Shown: positions 46,088-55,089, numbered from the stretch's first letter. The stretch is 64,000 bases of DNA from JAFGPL01 sp963781805 (GCA_963781805.1 CAWAHF010000004.1:620001-684000), one strand, 5' to 3'. The notes: generated by a model from the letters alone, not told the origin. Program-made: numbers and translations.

Positions 46088-48118
46088 TTATTTTTTGATT
46101 GAGAAAATATCCTGTGCTTTTTTAATGGTGGCAGTAGGACCAACAAATATGACATGATCATTTGCTTCTATTTTAGTATCTCCACGGGGAACAACGAAAA
46201 CATTTTCTCTGATAATGGCAGCAACAACACATTCTTTTGGTATGTTGATTTCGCGAATTAATTTCCCAACAACAACAGCTTTTTCTTCCACATTGACTCC
46301 CAGCAGACTGGCAACTCCGCTACCAATCTCAAATAATTGAGCCACTCCCGGTCTGTCTAAATAATTTTCAACCATTGTTGCGGTTGACCAGGGTACGCTG
46401 ATTGTAACTATACCCTTCTCTTCAAGAAGAGGCATATAATCGGGGTCCTGCACAATAGCAATAACCTTGGGTATTCCAATCCGTTTTGCCTGCAAGGCCA
46501 CAATAACATTTCGCCCATCATCATTTGAAGCTGCTATAGCTACATCAATGTTTTTAACGCCTGCCTGTTCAATAATTTCTGCTTTGCTTCCATCTCCCTG
46601 GATAATAGGCATATGGTATCTTGCTTCAATCTCTTTACAACGTGATTCATCCTCCTCAATAAAAGTTATCTGATGTTCTACTGATCTGAACATAAGACGA
46701 AGTTCATCTTTGGCTAAGAGGCGATCGGCTATATTTTTACCCAATCTTCCTCCATCAATAATTAGTACTTTCATACGTTTTTTATTTAATAATTGAAACC
46801 ATACAAACAGTTTTGAAAAAGTTTTACCAATATTATTAAGTTCAGCACGATTTACAGGTCTGAAAAAGTAAATTGCACTGCCAATAACAGTTAATAATCC
46901 TCCAAGAAGAAAACTTCTTGTCTCCAACGCAGGAACAAATAACCAGCAGGAGAGAATACCCAGAATAGGAATATAAGGAAACAAAATTACTTTAAACGGG
47001 CGTCTCAGGTTGGGCATTTTTTTGTGAAGAGCAATAACTGCATAATTAACAATTCCTAACCCCATTAAATAGCCAAAATCACTCATCGAAGCTGCAAATT
47101 TTACAATACCGGTTGAACCGAAAATAACTACTATTGCAGCGCATGTAAAAAGAGCTATGTAAGGAGTACGAAACCTGGAATGCAATTTGGCAAAAGCCCA
47201 GGGAAAATGTCCATCTCTTGCCAATGCAAATAAGACTCTTGCACTTGCACCTAACGTTACACTGAAAGCTGAAAGACTAGCCATCACGGTAGCTAGTACA
47301 GCCACCCATCGCCCCCATTTACCCAGAATTCTTTCTGCTGTGAAGATGAATGGAACGTCATTATTAGCAAGTTCTTTATAATTAATTGAGCCCATCATGA
47401 CAAAAACCACAAATACATATATTACAATACTAACACCCAATGTAATTAATATTGCCCTTGGTATGGTTTTTCCCGGATTTATAATTTCTTCGGATGCCAC
47501 CGTAATTAGTTCGAAGCCAACATACGATATATAAATAAGCGCCATTGATGGAAAAAAAGGAGCCAGACCCATTGGAGCCAAGGGCTCAAGGTTTGGAGCT
47601 TTGACCGAAGAAAGTCCCAATACTGCAACTCCCACCAAAATTGCAAGTTCAATCAGATTCATAACAGTGATTAATCTCAGAGCTTCTGACATTCCTCTAA
47701 AATTAATCAGTGTGAAAACCAACGTAGTTATAATAATTATTGCCGGCATATTAGCTTCAGGCCAAAAGTAACCACGAACTGTTAAAGCAAAAATTATTAA
47801 ATACAGAGCACTTCCAATTGTATTTCCAATCCAGAAAAACCACCCGGTGAAAAATGAAACAGATCTGCTTAATGTTAGACTTGTAAATGAATATCCTCCA
47901 CCAGCAATCGGAAGAGCAGCGCCTAATTCACTGTAATTAAGCGCTGTAAATAAAGTAACTATCCCCATTACTAAGTAGACAAGAATTCCCAATGGACCAA
48001 CCATTTTTGCAAGTTCACCGGGCAACGCGAAGATTCCCGGCCCCATCATTGCACCAATGCCTATCATCGATGCCATAAACAAGCCTATATTGCGTTTAAA
48101 GGTCAAACGGTCATTCAT
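46088..48118 (-). CDS. APC-family amino-acid/polyamine permease fused to TrkA nucleotide-binding domains
   Basis: The start at 48118 (MNDRLTFKRNIGLFMASMIGIG) fits the family; an upstream ATG adds 25 atypical residues. The 676-residue protein has about 12 membrane helices of the APC superfamily (GAMMGPGIFALPGELAKMVGPLG, AALPIAGGGYSFTS, YVGFELITVASEEIINPGKTIPRAI). From about residue 450, a cytoplasmic TrkA_N Rossmann domain (MKVLIIDGGRLGKNIADRL, QGDGSKAEIIEQAGV) and a TrkA_C domain follow. The RCK-like part probably gates transport by binding NAD(H) or another nucleotide. The substrate is not readable. The tRNA-Arg repeat array begins just upstream of the gene. Confidence 0.92.
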   Translation of the reverse strand: MNDRLTFKRNIGLFMASMIGIGAMMGPGIFALPGELAKMVGPLGILVYLVMGIVTLFTALNYSELGAALPIAGGGYSFTSLTLSRSVSFFTGWFFWIGNTIGSALYLIIFALTVRGYFWPEANMPAIIIITTLVFTLINFRGMSEALRLITVMNLIELAILVGVAVLGLSSVKAPNLEPLAPMGLAPFFPSMALIYISYVGFELITVASEEIINPGKTIPRAILITLGVSIVIYVFVVFVMMGSINYKELANNDVPFIFTAERILGKWGRWVAVLATVMASLSAFSVTLGASARVLFALARDGHFPWAFAKLHSRFRTPYIALFTCAAIVVIFGSTGIVKFAASMSDFGYLMGLGIVNYAVIALHKKMPNLRRPFKVILFPYIPILGILSCWLFVPALETRSFLLGGLLTVIGSAIYFFRPVNRAELNNIGKTFSKLFVWFQLLNKKRMKVLIIDGGRLGKNIADRLLAKDELRLMFRSVEHQITFIEEDESRCKEIEARYHMPIIQGDGSKAEIIEQAGVKNIDVAIAASNDDGRNVIVALQAKRIGIPKVIAIVQDPDYMPLLEEKGIVTISVPWSTATMVENYLDRPGVAQLFEIGSGVASLLGVNVEEKAVVVGKLIREINIPKECVVAAIIRENVFVVPRGDTKIEANDHVIFVGPTATIKKAQDIFSIKK

Positions 48119-48250
48119 ATAGATTCGCCGGATTAAATTTAAAAGATGTTTACATTTTTTTTGAGATTCTAAAATAATTGCGTCATATACCAAACTTACT
48201 GATTATTTCAATTCGTGTACTTAAATACCAACGGTTTTTCTCTGTTCATG

Positions 48251-48297
48251 AGGAATTTGGATATTTTAAAAAAGCTGATATAAATTTGCTGGCTTAC
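48251..48297 (-). repeat. Degenerate remnant of a further array unit
   Basis: GGAATTTGGATATTTTAAAA and the hairpin after it resemble the terminator part of the 149-bp unit but carry many changes. They mark the oldest, APC-proximal edge of the array. Confidence 0.65.
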
Positions 48298-49236
48298 GTG
48301 AATTCGGAGGGACTTACCGACTGAGATTTTGTAATTCGTTCCTCATAACAAAATCTTGGCCGGCATAAACTTCTCGTCCCTCCTTATCCAAATCATTTAA
48401 GGAATTTATTTCTATAAAAAAGCCGGTACTTAAATACCAGCTTATTGCGAACCCGGAGGGACTTACCGACTGAGATTTTGTAATTCGTTCCTCATAACAA
48501 AATCTTGGTCGGCATAAACTTCTCGTCCCTCCTTATCCAAATCATTTAAGGAATTTATTTCTATAAAAAAGCCGGTACTTAAATACCGGCTTATTGCGAA
48601 CCCGGAGGGACTTACCGACTGAGATTTTGTAATTCGTTCCTCATAACAAAATCTTGGTCGGCATAAACTTCTCGTCCCTCCTTATCCAAATCATTTAAGG
48701 AATTTATTTCTATAAAAAAGCCGGTACTTAAATACCGGCTTATTGCGAACCCGGAGGGACTTACCGACTGAGATTTTGTAATTCGTTCCTCATAACAAAA
48801 TCTTGGTCGGCATAAACTTCTCGTCCCTCCTTATCCAAATCATTTATGGAATTTATTTCTATAAAAAAGCCGGTACTTAAATACCAGCTTATTGCGAACC
48901 CGGAGGGACTTACCGACTGAGATTTTGTAATTCGTTCCTCATAACAAAATCTTGGTCGGCATAAACTTCTCGTCCCTCCTTATCCAAATCATTTATGGAA
49001 TTTATTTCTATAAAAAAGCCGGTACTTAAATACCAGCTTATTGCGAACCCGGAGGGACTTACCGACTGAGATTTTGTAATTCGTTCCTCATAACAAAATC
49101 TTGGTCGGCATAAACTTCTCGTCCCTCCTTATCCAAATCATTTATGGAATTTATTTCTATAAAAAAGCCGGTACTTAAATACCGGCTTATTGCGAACCCG
49201 GAGGGACTTACCGACTGAGATTTTGTAATTCGTTCC

Positions 49237-49290
49237 TCATAACAAAATCTTGGTCGGCATAAACTTCTCGTCCCTCCTTATCCAAATCAT
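49237..49290 (-). CDS. Possible 17-residue basic peptide in each array unit (shown for the tRNA-proximal unit)
   Basis: On the minus strand each unit holds ATG...TGA coding MIWIRRDEKFMPTKILL (MPAKILL in the unit at 48298). A second ATG inside it has AAGGAGGG about 12 nt upstream. A 10-codon frame (MRNELQNLSR) overlaps its stop by ATGA. In the E. coli tyrT repeats a small basic peptide frame (tpr) is also found. There is no evidence of translation; chance is quite possible. Equivalent positions exist in all seven units. Confidence 0.2.
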   Translation of the reverse strand: MIWIRRDEKFMPTKILL

Positions 49291-49309
49291 TTATGGAATT
49301 TATTTCTAT

Positions 49310-49337
49310 AAAAAAGCCGGTACTTAAATACCAGCTT
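49310..49337 (-). terminator. Terminator of tRNA-Arg (first array unit)
   Basis: On the minus strand AAGCTGGTA-TTTAAG-TACCGGCTT is followed by T6, starting just after the tRNA 3' end. The same hairpin recurs in every array unit. Confidence 0.85.
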
Positions 49338-49341
49338 ATTG

Positions 49342-49414
49342 CGAACCCGGAGGGACTCGAACCCCCAACCTTCTGGTCCGTAGCCAGATGCTCTATCCAT
49401 TAAGCTACGGGTCC
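49342..49414 (-). tRNA. tRNA-Arg (anticodon ACG)
   Basis: The 73-nt cloverleaf is complete: acceptor GGACCCG/CGGGTTC with one G-U, D-arm GCTTAATGGATAGAGC, anticodon stem TCTGG/CCAGA with loop CTACGGA (anticodon ACG, read as ICG for CGU/CGC/CGA), T-arm GGGGG-TTCGAGT-CCCTC, discriminator G. No CCA is encoded. It lies downstream of the histidine kinase gene and upstream of its own repeat array. Confidence 0.97.
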
Positions 49415-49425
49415 TTTTTCGGCTG

Positions 49426-49454
49426 CAAATATAGAAAAATTATGCCAATTGCAA
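49426..49454 (-). promoter_or_regulatory. Promoter of tRNA-Arg
   Basis: The minus strand has TTG (49452-49454), 18 nt, then TATATTTG (49426-49433), about 12 nt before the tRNA 5' end. This is close to the TTTG-N19-TAnnTTTG consensus. Confidence 0.6.
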
Positions 49455-49466
49455 GAATTTGCAATT
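49447..49466. terminator. Palindrome after the histidine kinase gene
   Basis: AATTGCAA-GAAT-TTGCAATT is a perfect 8-bp inverted repeat with a 4-nt loop, 52 bp downstream of the kinase stop. It may end that transcript or overlap the tRNA promoter as an operator; no long T run follows. Confidence 0.35.
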
Positions 49467-49517
49467 GCATTTTAATGGTGTATTTAATTGATTTTCTTAA
49501 TGGAAATTACCAAAGAA

Positions 49518-51122
49518 TTACTGGGGAATTGTGAATATAACTTTGGTGCCGGAACCCAGTTTACTTTCTATCATTAATTTTCCTTTATGCCATCTTATGA
49601 AATCTTTGCATATGGAAAATCCGATCCCGGAGCCCTTTTCATTGTCGGTGCCCATTGCGGATGAACTTTCATCCTTCTCCAGTTTATTCCTGATATCTGT
49701 TTCAGACATTCCTGTTCCAAAATCGGTTATGCTAATCTTGTATTCATCATTTATTTTTTCAGCCTCAATAATAATCTCTGAATTTTTATTTGAAAATTTA
49801 ATGGCATTGGAAACCAGATTTCGGAATATGGTGCGAAGCATATTCAGATCGGCAAATATAAATGTATCCTCTTTTATTTTGTTATTCAACCTGATGCCTT
49901 TTCTTTCTGCCGCAAAATAGTAAAGTTCGTTTGCATCAAGTATGGCAGTATATAGATCAAATTTCTCCGGTGCGAAATGACTAACACCTCGTTGCATTTT
50001 TGACCATTCGGTCAGGTTTTCGAGCAAGGCATAATTTGATCTTACAGAATGATCAATAATATCAACTATTTCACTGATTTTGGCCTTATCGTACCTTTTT
50101 ATCTTTTTTCTAAGTAATTCGGAATATCCAAGAATTGTATGCACCGGATTCTTGAGATCATGAGCAATTACCTGTAGAAACTTATCTTTAGTAACATTGA
50201 CTTTTGCCAGTTCTTCAGCCTGTTTCCGTAAATTTTCTTCTGCAATTACCCTTTCCATTTCAGCCCCGGTTCTTGCCGCCAGAATAGTCATAATGTCACG
50301 GGAATTTGGGATTTCATTCATCGGTTTATCATCCATAATTACAAGCATCCCGTTTACATTTCCTTCATCGTTGTAGACAGGAGTTCCAAGGAAACTCTCA
50401 ATCTCCATTTCTTTTATCAGGTTATAATCCGGAAACAGCTCCTTCAGATTTTTGGGATAATATGTGGTATAACCACTCATTACATTACTAAACGGACCTT
50501 TGTCCAGCTCAAAACTAAAATTTTCAGATGGTAATCCACCCAAACAAAATTCAAATGTTTGAGCACAATTATCTGATTCTTCGGTTAAATGAGCAATCAT
50601 TACATATTTAACTTCAAAAGCCGATGCAAGTATTTTGGTAAGTGCCTTAAAAAATGCTTTTCCGGTTACTTTTGAAGTGTGTTTGATAATTGTTGCCAGA
50701 AGCTCTGAGGTTTTATTATAGTCGATCAGTTTATTAATCCGAAGCAAAACCAGCCTATTGCCTTCAAAATGTATGAGTTTTTGTGAAAGTTTTCCCCAAA
50801 AGGTATTATTACTGAACGTTTTAAAATTCAGTTCCTGTACATACTCTTTGCCCTTCAATGTTTCTTCAATAAAATTCTTTTTACTGAATTCAACCGGTTC
50901 GCTTCTGTATAAACCGAATGATTGCAGCTCCAGAAATTCAAGTTTATTACCTGCCTGAAATAATTCTACGGCCTTTTGGTTGCAATCAAGTATCTGAAAA
51001 TTAAATGGATTTAAAATAAAAACCGCATCCGGTGAGTCATCAAAAATAGCCTTGAAAAGGGAGTTTGTTTCCAGTACATCCCTGTTGTATGGCTGATGTT
51101 CTATAATTTTAAATTTCCTCAT
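49518..51122 (-). CDS. Cytoplasmic PAS-GAF histidine kinase
   Basis: The 534-residue protein has no membrane helix. A PAS domain lies at about residues 20-125 (LFKAIFDDSPDAVFILNPFNFQILDCNQKAVELF). A GAF-like domain spans about 145-290 (YVMIAHLTEESDN, FLGTPVYNDEGNVNGMLVIMD). HisKA has H321 (VIAHDLKNPVHTILGYSELL), and the HATPase carries N, G1 and G2 boxes (NLVSNAIKFSNK, ITDFGTGM, GSGIGFSICKDFIRWHKG). No receiver is attached and no response regulator is adjacent, so its partner must be elsewhere. The gene runs toward tRNA-Arg. Confidence 0.93.
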   Translation of the reverse strand: MRKFKIIEHQPYNRDVLETNSLFKAIFDDSPDAVFILNPFNFQILDCNQKAVELFQAGNKLEFLELQSFGLYRSEPVEFSKKNFIEETLKGKEYVQELNFKTFSNNTFWGKLSQKLIHFEGNRLVLLRINKLIDYNKTSELLATIIKHTSKVTGKAFFKALTKILASAFEVKYVMIAHLTEESDNCAQTFEFCLGGLPSENFSFELDKGPFSNVMSGYTTYYPKNLKELFPDYNLIKEMEIESFLGTPVYNDEGNVNGMLVIMDDKPMNEIPNSRDIMTILAARTGAEMERVIAEENLRKQAEELAKVNVTKDKFLQVIAHDLKNPVHTILGYSELLRKKIKRYDKAKISEIVDIIDHSVRSNYALLENLTEWSKMQRGVSHFAPEKFDLYTAILDANELYYFAAERKGIRLNNKIKEDTFIFADLNMLRTIFRNLVSNAIKFSNKNSEIIIEAEKINDEYKISITDFGTGMSETDIRNKLEKDESSSAMGTDNEKGSGIGFSICKDFIRWHKGKLMIESKLGSGTKVIFTIPQ

Positions 51123-51381
51123 GGTTTTGCTGGACAGTTGGTTATTTTAATATTGTGCTTTGTTAAAGATTACGTATTAGAGCTTAATTAAAGTTCATTT
51201 ATTTGACAAATGGCTAAGATTGTTACACGAACTAAGAAAATCCATAAATTTTTGTTCCAACGTACTGTTTAATTTGGGCAATACAATATTTGAACAGATC
51301 ATTAACGCGCTGATAGAAATTAAAAAGGCAAAACATTTGTTTGTTATGGATTGTTATTATTGAAATCAAATTCGTAACATC

Positions 51382-52185
51382 ATGAAAAATAGGATAGTTG
51401 GTTTAGGATTGGTGGCTTTGTTCATTTGTTTTACTACCTATGCCCAGGATTTTGCCATAAAACAGCTCGAAAATTCTCCAAGACATCAGGAGTGGGTAAA
51501 TGTTAAATCAGGCGATCGCAAGATACATTGCTTTATAGCCTATCCTGAAAAATCGGATAAAGTACCGGTGATATTGGTTATTCACGAAAACCGGGGTTTG
51601 ACAGACTGGGTAAGAAGCTTTGCAGACCAACTTGCAGCAGCAGGATACATTGCAGTTGCACCGGATCTTCTTTCAGGTTTTTCTTCTGACAAAGACAGAA
51701 CCAGTGATTTTGCAAATTCGGATGAAGCCAGAAATGCAATTTATCAGTTGAATCCGGATCAGGTAACAAAAGATTTGAAGGAGGTTCAGGAGTATGTGCA
51801 ACAAATCGAGGCATCCAACGGTAAACTTGCAGTGGTTGGTTTTTGCTGGGGAGGCACACAATGTTTCAGATATGCCACAAACAGTCCTGAGCTTGATGCA
51901 GCTCTGGTATTTTATGGCTCATCGCCAAAAGAAATTAACGAGATCAGGAAAATAAGCGCCCCAGTCTATGGATTCTATGGTGGCAACGATGAAAGAATAG
52001 ATGCTGGTATTCCCGAAACAGAGCAACTTATGAAAGAAGCCGGCAAAAAATACGAATCTGTAATTTATCCCGGCGCTGGTCATGCATACATGCGTATGGG
52101 CGATGATCCGAATGGATTAAAAGAAAACATAGAAGCCAGAAACAAATCATGGGAAAGGATGAAAAAGATTTTGGCTAATCTTTAA
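51382..52185 (+). CDS. Exported dienelactone hydrolase-family protein
   Basis: The 267-residue alpha/beta hydrolase has a signal peptide (LVALFICFTTYAQ). The DLH triad is complete: C155 (VGFCWGGTQ), D203 (YGGNDERID) and H234 (GAGHAYMR). It also has the family motif VILVIHENRGLTDWVRSFADQLAAAGY. Classical DLH opens dienelactones in chloroaromatic breakdown, but exported homologues in Bacteroidota have other, undefined ester substrates. It overlaps the 3' end of the convergent thioesterase gene by 4 bp. Confidence 0.9.
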   Translation: MKNRIVGLGLVALFICFTTYAQDFAIKQLENSPRHQEWVNVKSGDRKIHCFIAYPEKSDKVPVILVIHENRGLTDWVRSFADQLAAAGYIAVAPDLLSGFSSDKDRTSDFANSDEARNAIYQLNPDQVTKDLKEVQEYVQQIEASNGKLAVVGFCWGGTQCFRYATNSPELDAALVFYGSSPKEINEIRKISAPVYGFYGGNDERIDAGIPETEQLMKEAGKKYESVIYPGAGHAYMRMGDDPNGLKENIEARNKSWERMKKILANL

Positions 52186-52604
52186 GCTTCTTCACTTTCA
52201 TTAAAAAATTGCTCAAATTTTTGCAAAAAAGTTTCAGGCGCCCTGATAGCTTTTCGTGTTTGGGCATTAATAAACACGTTAATCGAAGTTGCTGTGCAGA
52301 TAGTCTTATGATTGACGTCTGAAATATTGTAATCGATAATTAACTTTACTACAGGAAGCATAGTCAAGCTGGATGTAATGTTCAGTTCATCATCATAAAA
52401 TGCAGGTGATTTGTAATTGAGGGATAGCGAATAAACCGGCAACAGGATGCCGTTATCTTCAAGTTCCTTATACGAAGTCCCCAGATTTCTCAGCATTTCG
52501 GTACGCGCAATTTCCAGGTAAACAGGGTACACCCCATGATGGAGATATCCCATCCGATCCGTTTCATTATATCTCACTCTTATCCTGCTTTCAGAAATCA
52601 GCAT
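52182..52604 (-). CDS. 4-hydroxybenzoyl-CoA-type (4HBT) acyl-CoA thioesterase
   Basis: The 140-residue hotdog-fold protein has the 4HBT signature VRYNETDRMGYLHHGVYPVYLEIAR, with catalytic aspartate D16. It resembles YbgC/FcbC-type thioesterases that hydrolyse short- or aromatic acyl-CoA. The start at 52604 fits family length. An SDR gene lies 40 bp upstream on the same strand, so both may be co-transcribed. Confidence 0.9.
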   Translation of the reverse strand: MLISESRIRVRYNETDRMGYLHHGVYPVYLEIARTEMLRNLGTSYKELEDNGILLPVYSLSLNYKSPAFYDDELNITSSLTMLPVVKLIIDYNISDVNHKTICTATSINVFINAQTRKAIRAPETFLQKFEQFFNESEEA

Positions 52605-52644
52605 AAATTTATTATTAAGGTAACCTGTGGTTTAAAATGTTTTA

Positions 52645-53451
52645 TTATTTAAAGGGAGAATCAGGTTCTTTTGCCAACCTGTTAAAGGCAACACTATCCA
52701 CCACTCGGGGAATGATGCGTTGTAACAACGCAATTAACTGACCCTCCACCGTAAGTATTTTAATTCTTTTCTTCTTTTTAATAGCTCCTATCAGTGATTT
52801 TGCCACCTGTTCAGGCATCATCATCTTATCTTCAACCCGCGGGGTAAAACCCTGTGGTGAACCATCAGCTGTAAGTGCATGCTTTCTTATCTCAGATTTG
52901 GTAAAACCGGCACAAAGAATCATGACGTGTAATCCATTCTTAAGATTTTCAATACGTAATGTTTCCATAAATCCATGCAATGCAAATTTGGAGGCAGAAT
53001 AACCCGATCTTCCGGGTAATCCCTGAAATCCTGCTATAGAAGAAATAGCAATTATTGATCCTTTTGATTTTATCAGATGTGGCAAAGCATATCTGGTACA
53101 GTAAACCGTACCCCAAAAATTTACGTCCATCAGTCTTTTAAGCACTTCGAAATCTGTTTTAACAAAAAGTGCTCGCATAGATATACCTGCGTTATTTATT
53201 AGGATATCCAACCGACCGTATTTTTCAATCGTTTTATCAATGAGTGCTTTACAATCATCCAAACAAGCGACATCGGTTTTTACAGCATAAGTTTCATATC
53301 CATTATTATTCAGATCGTTAACAATTTGCATCAAAACTTCCTCTCTTCGCGCTGCCAGAACAACTTTGGAACCCCTAAATGCAAACTCTTTTGTTATAGC
53401 CAGACCTATTCCCGAGGTGGCTCCTGTTACAATAACTACCTTGTCTTTCAT
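52645..53451 (-). CDS. Short-chain dehydrogenase/reductase
   Basis: The 268-residue classical SDR has T9GATSGIG16, NNAG (ILINNAGIS), the catalytic serine (AISSIAGFQG) and YSASK. The C-terminal hydrophobic-basic region (KKKKRIKILTVEGQLIALLQRIIPRVV) is found in membrane-associated SDRs of the DltE/DHRS7 type, often acting on lipids or steroids. The NAD(P) preference is not settled by eye. It is probably transcribed together with the thioesterase gene downstream. Confidence 0.9.
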   Translation of the reverse strand: MKDKVVIVTGATSGIGLAITKEFAFRGSKVVLAARREEVLMQIVNDLNNNGYETYAVKTDVACLDDCKALIDKTIEKYGRLDILINNAGISMRALFVKTDFEVLKRLMDVNFWGTVYCTRYALPHLIKSKGSIIAISSIAGFQGLPGRSGYSASKFALHGFMETLRIENLKNGLHVMILCAGFTKSEIRKHALTADGSPQGFTPRVEDKMMMPEQVAKSLIGAIKKKKRIKILTVEGQLIALLQRIIPRVVDSVAFNRLAKEPDSPFK

Positions 53452-53756
53452 AAGGTTTGAATGTTAGCTTTGGTTAAAGAATTTCGCAGATTATTTCCTT
53501 TGAATTTCAAATTCAATAATTTTCAAAATAACCTTAATTGTCATTATTATGCAAATGTTATTTGATATTAATTTTTTATCAAATCTTTTGATCAGATATG
53601 TTTTATTTTTACACAAAGTTGGAAATTATTCACATTAAGTGTTATATATATCCTAAAGGATGCAATATTGCTTTCAGATATGCTTTAACTTTAAGTAATA
53701 TTACAGAAATTTTTGAATGACAAATTATGCTGACCTATAGAAAATATTGAAAAAAT
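53452..53756. other. Divergent intergenic region between SDR and rarA
   Basis: This region of 305 bp is AT-rich. I find no reading frame or RNA gene in it, and no exact TAnnTTTG element near either start. Confidence 0.5.
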
Positions 53757-55043
53757 ATGGCACAAAATCAGCCTTTGGCAGATAGGATGAGACCTAAAGA
53801 TCTGGATGGATATGTCGGACAGGAACACCTTGTCGGAAAGAATTCAATCCTGAGAATGAGCATTGAATCAGGCAATTTACCGTCATTTATTTTGTGGGGA
53901 CCACCGGGTGTGGGAAAAACCACACTTGCCAGGATAATTGCCAATCGGCTTAACCGTCCGTTTTACAGTTTAAGCGCTGTCAATTCGGGTGTGAAAGATG
54001 TTCGTGAAACTATTGACAAGGCAAAGAACCAGCAGTTTTTCAATCAGCCAAATCCTATATTATTTATTGATGAAATTCATCGTTTTAGCAAATCACAGCA
54101 GGATTCGCTATTGGGAAGTGTAGAACAGGGTATTGTAACCCTGATTGGCGCCACTACCGAAAATCCGTCCTTTGAGGTAATTTCACCCTTGCTTTCCCGT
54201 TGCCAGGTTTATGTATTAAAGTCCCTTGAAAAAGATGATTTGATCAAAATACTAACCAATGCATTAACCTCCGATACCGAATTAAAAAAGTTTGATATTG
54301 AAATTAAGGAATATGAAGCAATTTTGAGATATTCGGGTGGAGATGCCCGAAAACTCTTAAATATTCTTGAACTGGTGGTTTTTTCATCAATTGAGAAGAA
54401 AGAAAAAATTATCATTGATAATGATCTGGTAATTGCAAAGGTCCAGGAGAATATAGCTCTTTACGATAAAAACGGAGAACAACATTACGATATCATTTCG
54501 GCATTTATCAAGTCCATCAGGGGGAGTGATCCGAATGCGGCAGTTTATTGGCTTGCCCGAATGGTTGAAGGAGGCGAGGATCCCAAATTTATCGCGCGTC
54601 GCTTGGTTATTCTTGCTTCAGAAGATATCGGCCTGGCAAATCCAAATGCATTGCTTCTGGCTACCAGTTGTTTTGAAGCTATAAATCTTATCGGTTGGCC
54701 GGAATCAAGGATTATTCTTTCAGAAGCAGCAATATACCTGGCTACATCACCTAAAAGTAACTCCGCTTACAGGGCTATTAGTGATGCGCAGGAACTCGTT
54801 AAAAATACGGGAGATCTGCCTGTCCCTCTAAATATTAGAAATGCTCCCACCAAACTGATGAAAGATTTGGGATATGGAGACAAATACAAATATGCTCACA
54901 ACTACAAAGATAATTTTGTAATTGAAGATTTCCTTCCTGAAAAAATAAAAAATTCTGTACTATATAATCCACAGGATAACATGAGAGAAAAAGATATACG
55001 TGAAAAATTATCAAAAATGTGGAAAGATAAATATACCTATTAA
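53757..55043 (+). CDS. rarA: Replication-associated recombination protein A (MgsA)
   Basis: The 428-residue AAA+ ATPase has Walker A (LWGPPGVGKTTLARII), Walker B (ILFIDEIHRFSKSQQD), sensor 1 (LIGATTENPSFEV) and the arginine finger (SPLLSRCQVY). The C-terminal tetramerisation part (AVYWLARMVEGGEDPKFIARRLVILASEDIGLANP) is typical of RarA/Mgs1/WRNIP1. It acts at stalled replication forks. The length is normal. The xylose operon starts 156 bp downstream on the same strand with its own promoter. Confidence 0.96.
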   Translation: MAQNQPLADRMRPKDLDGYVGQEHLVGKNSILRMSIESGNLPSFILWGPPGVGKTTLARIIANRLNRPFYSLSAVNSGVKDVRETIDKAKNQQFFNQPNPILFIDEIHRFSKSQQDSLLGSVEQGIVTLIGATTENPSFEVISPLLSRCQVYVLKSLEKDDLIKILTNALTSDTELKKFDIEIKEYEAILRYSGGDARKLLNILELVVFSSIEKKEKIIIDNDLVIAKVQENIALYDKNGEQHYDIISAFIKSIRGSDPNAAVYWLARMVEGGEDPKFIARRLVILASEDIGLANPNALLLATSCFEAINLIGWPESRIILSEAAIYLATSPKSNSAYRAISDAQELVKNTGDLPVPLNIRNAPTKLMKDLGYGDKYKYAHNYKDNFVIEDFLPEKIKNSVLYNPQDNMREKDIREKLSKMWKDKYTY

Positions 55044-55070
55044 GTGTTGGAACATTATAAAAAATAAGGT

Positions 55071-55089
55071 AAACGTAAAATTTACGTTT
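55071..55089. promoter_or_regulatory. Palindromic operator candidate of the xylose operon
   Basis: AAACGTAAA-A-TTTACGTTT is a perfect 9-bp inverted repeat around one base, ending 3 bp before the -33 element of the xylB promoter. Its position would suit an activator or repressor. The regulator gene is not in the window. Confidence 0.55.

Larger units (their letters stand above)
48298..49340 (-). repeat. Seven 149-bp tandem units derived from the tRNA-Arg 3' end
   Basis: The units start at 48298, 48447, 48596, 48745, 48894, 49043 and 49192, exactly 149 bp each, nearly identical, ending at the tRNA. In the tRNA's direction, each unit contains a terminator hairpin (AGCCGGTA/TACCGGCT plus T6), an AT-rich spacer, a long hairpin and a copy of the last 16 nt of the tRNA (AGTCCCTCCGGGTTCG). 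The hairpin has an outer GGAGGGAC/GTCCCTCC stem and an inner 16-bp stem CCGAC-TG-AGATTTTGT, 15-nt loop. Units 1-3 read CATTTAAGG on the plus strand, units 4-7 CATTTATGG. Unit 1 is the most diverged. The E. coli tyrT locus has a similar arrangement: 178-bp repeats carrying 19 bp of the tRNA end, giving rtT RNA. Confidence 0.95.

Noticed and set aside
48119..48193. 25-residue extension of the APC-TrkA permease
   Set aside because: The sequence is atypical before MNDRLTFKRN, the usual permease N-terminus.
48251..49340. CRISPR array
   Set aside because: The whole 149-bp unit is repeated with no variable spacers, and no cas gene is present.
48298..49340. Integron cassette array
   Set aside because: There is no integrase, the units are near-identical and carry no cassette genes; the hairpin only superficially resembles attC.
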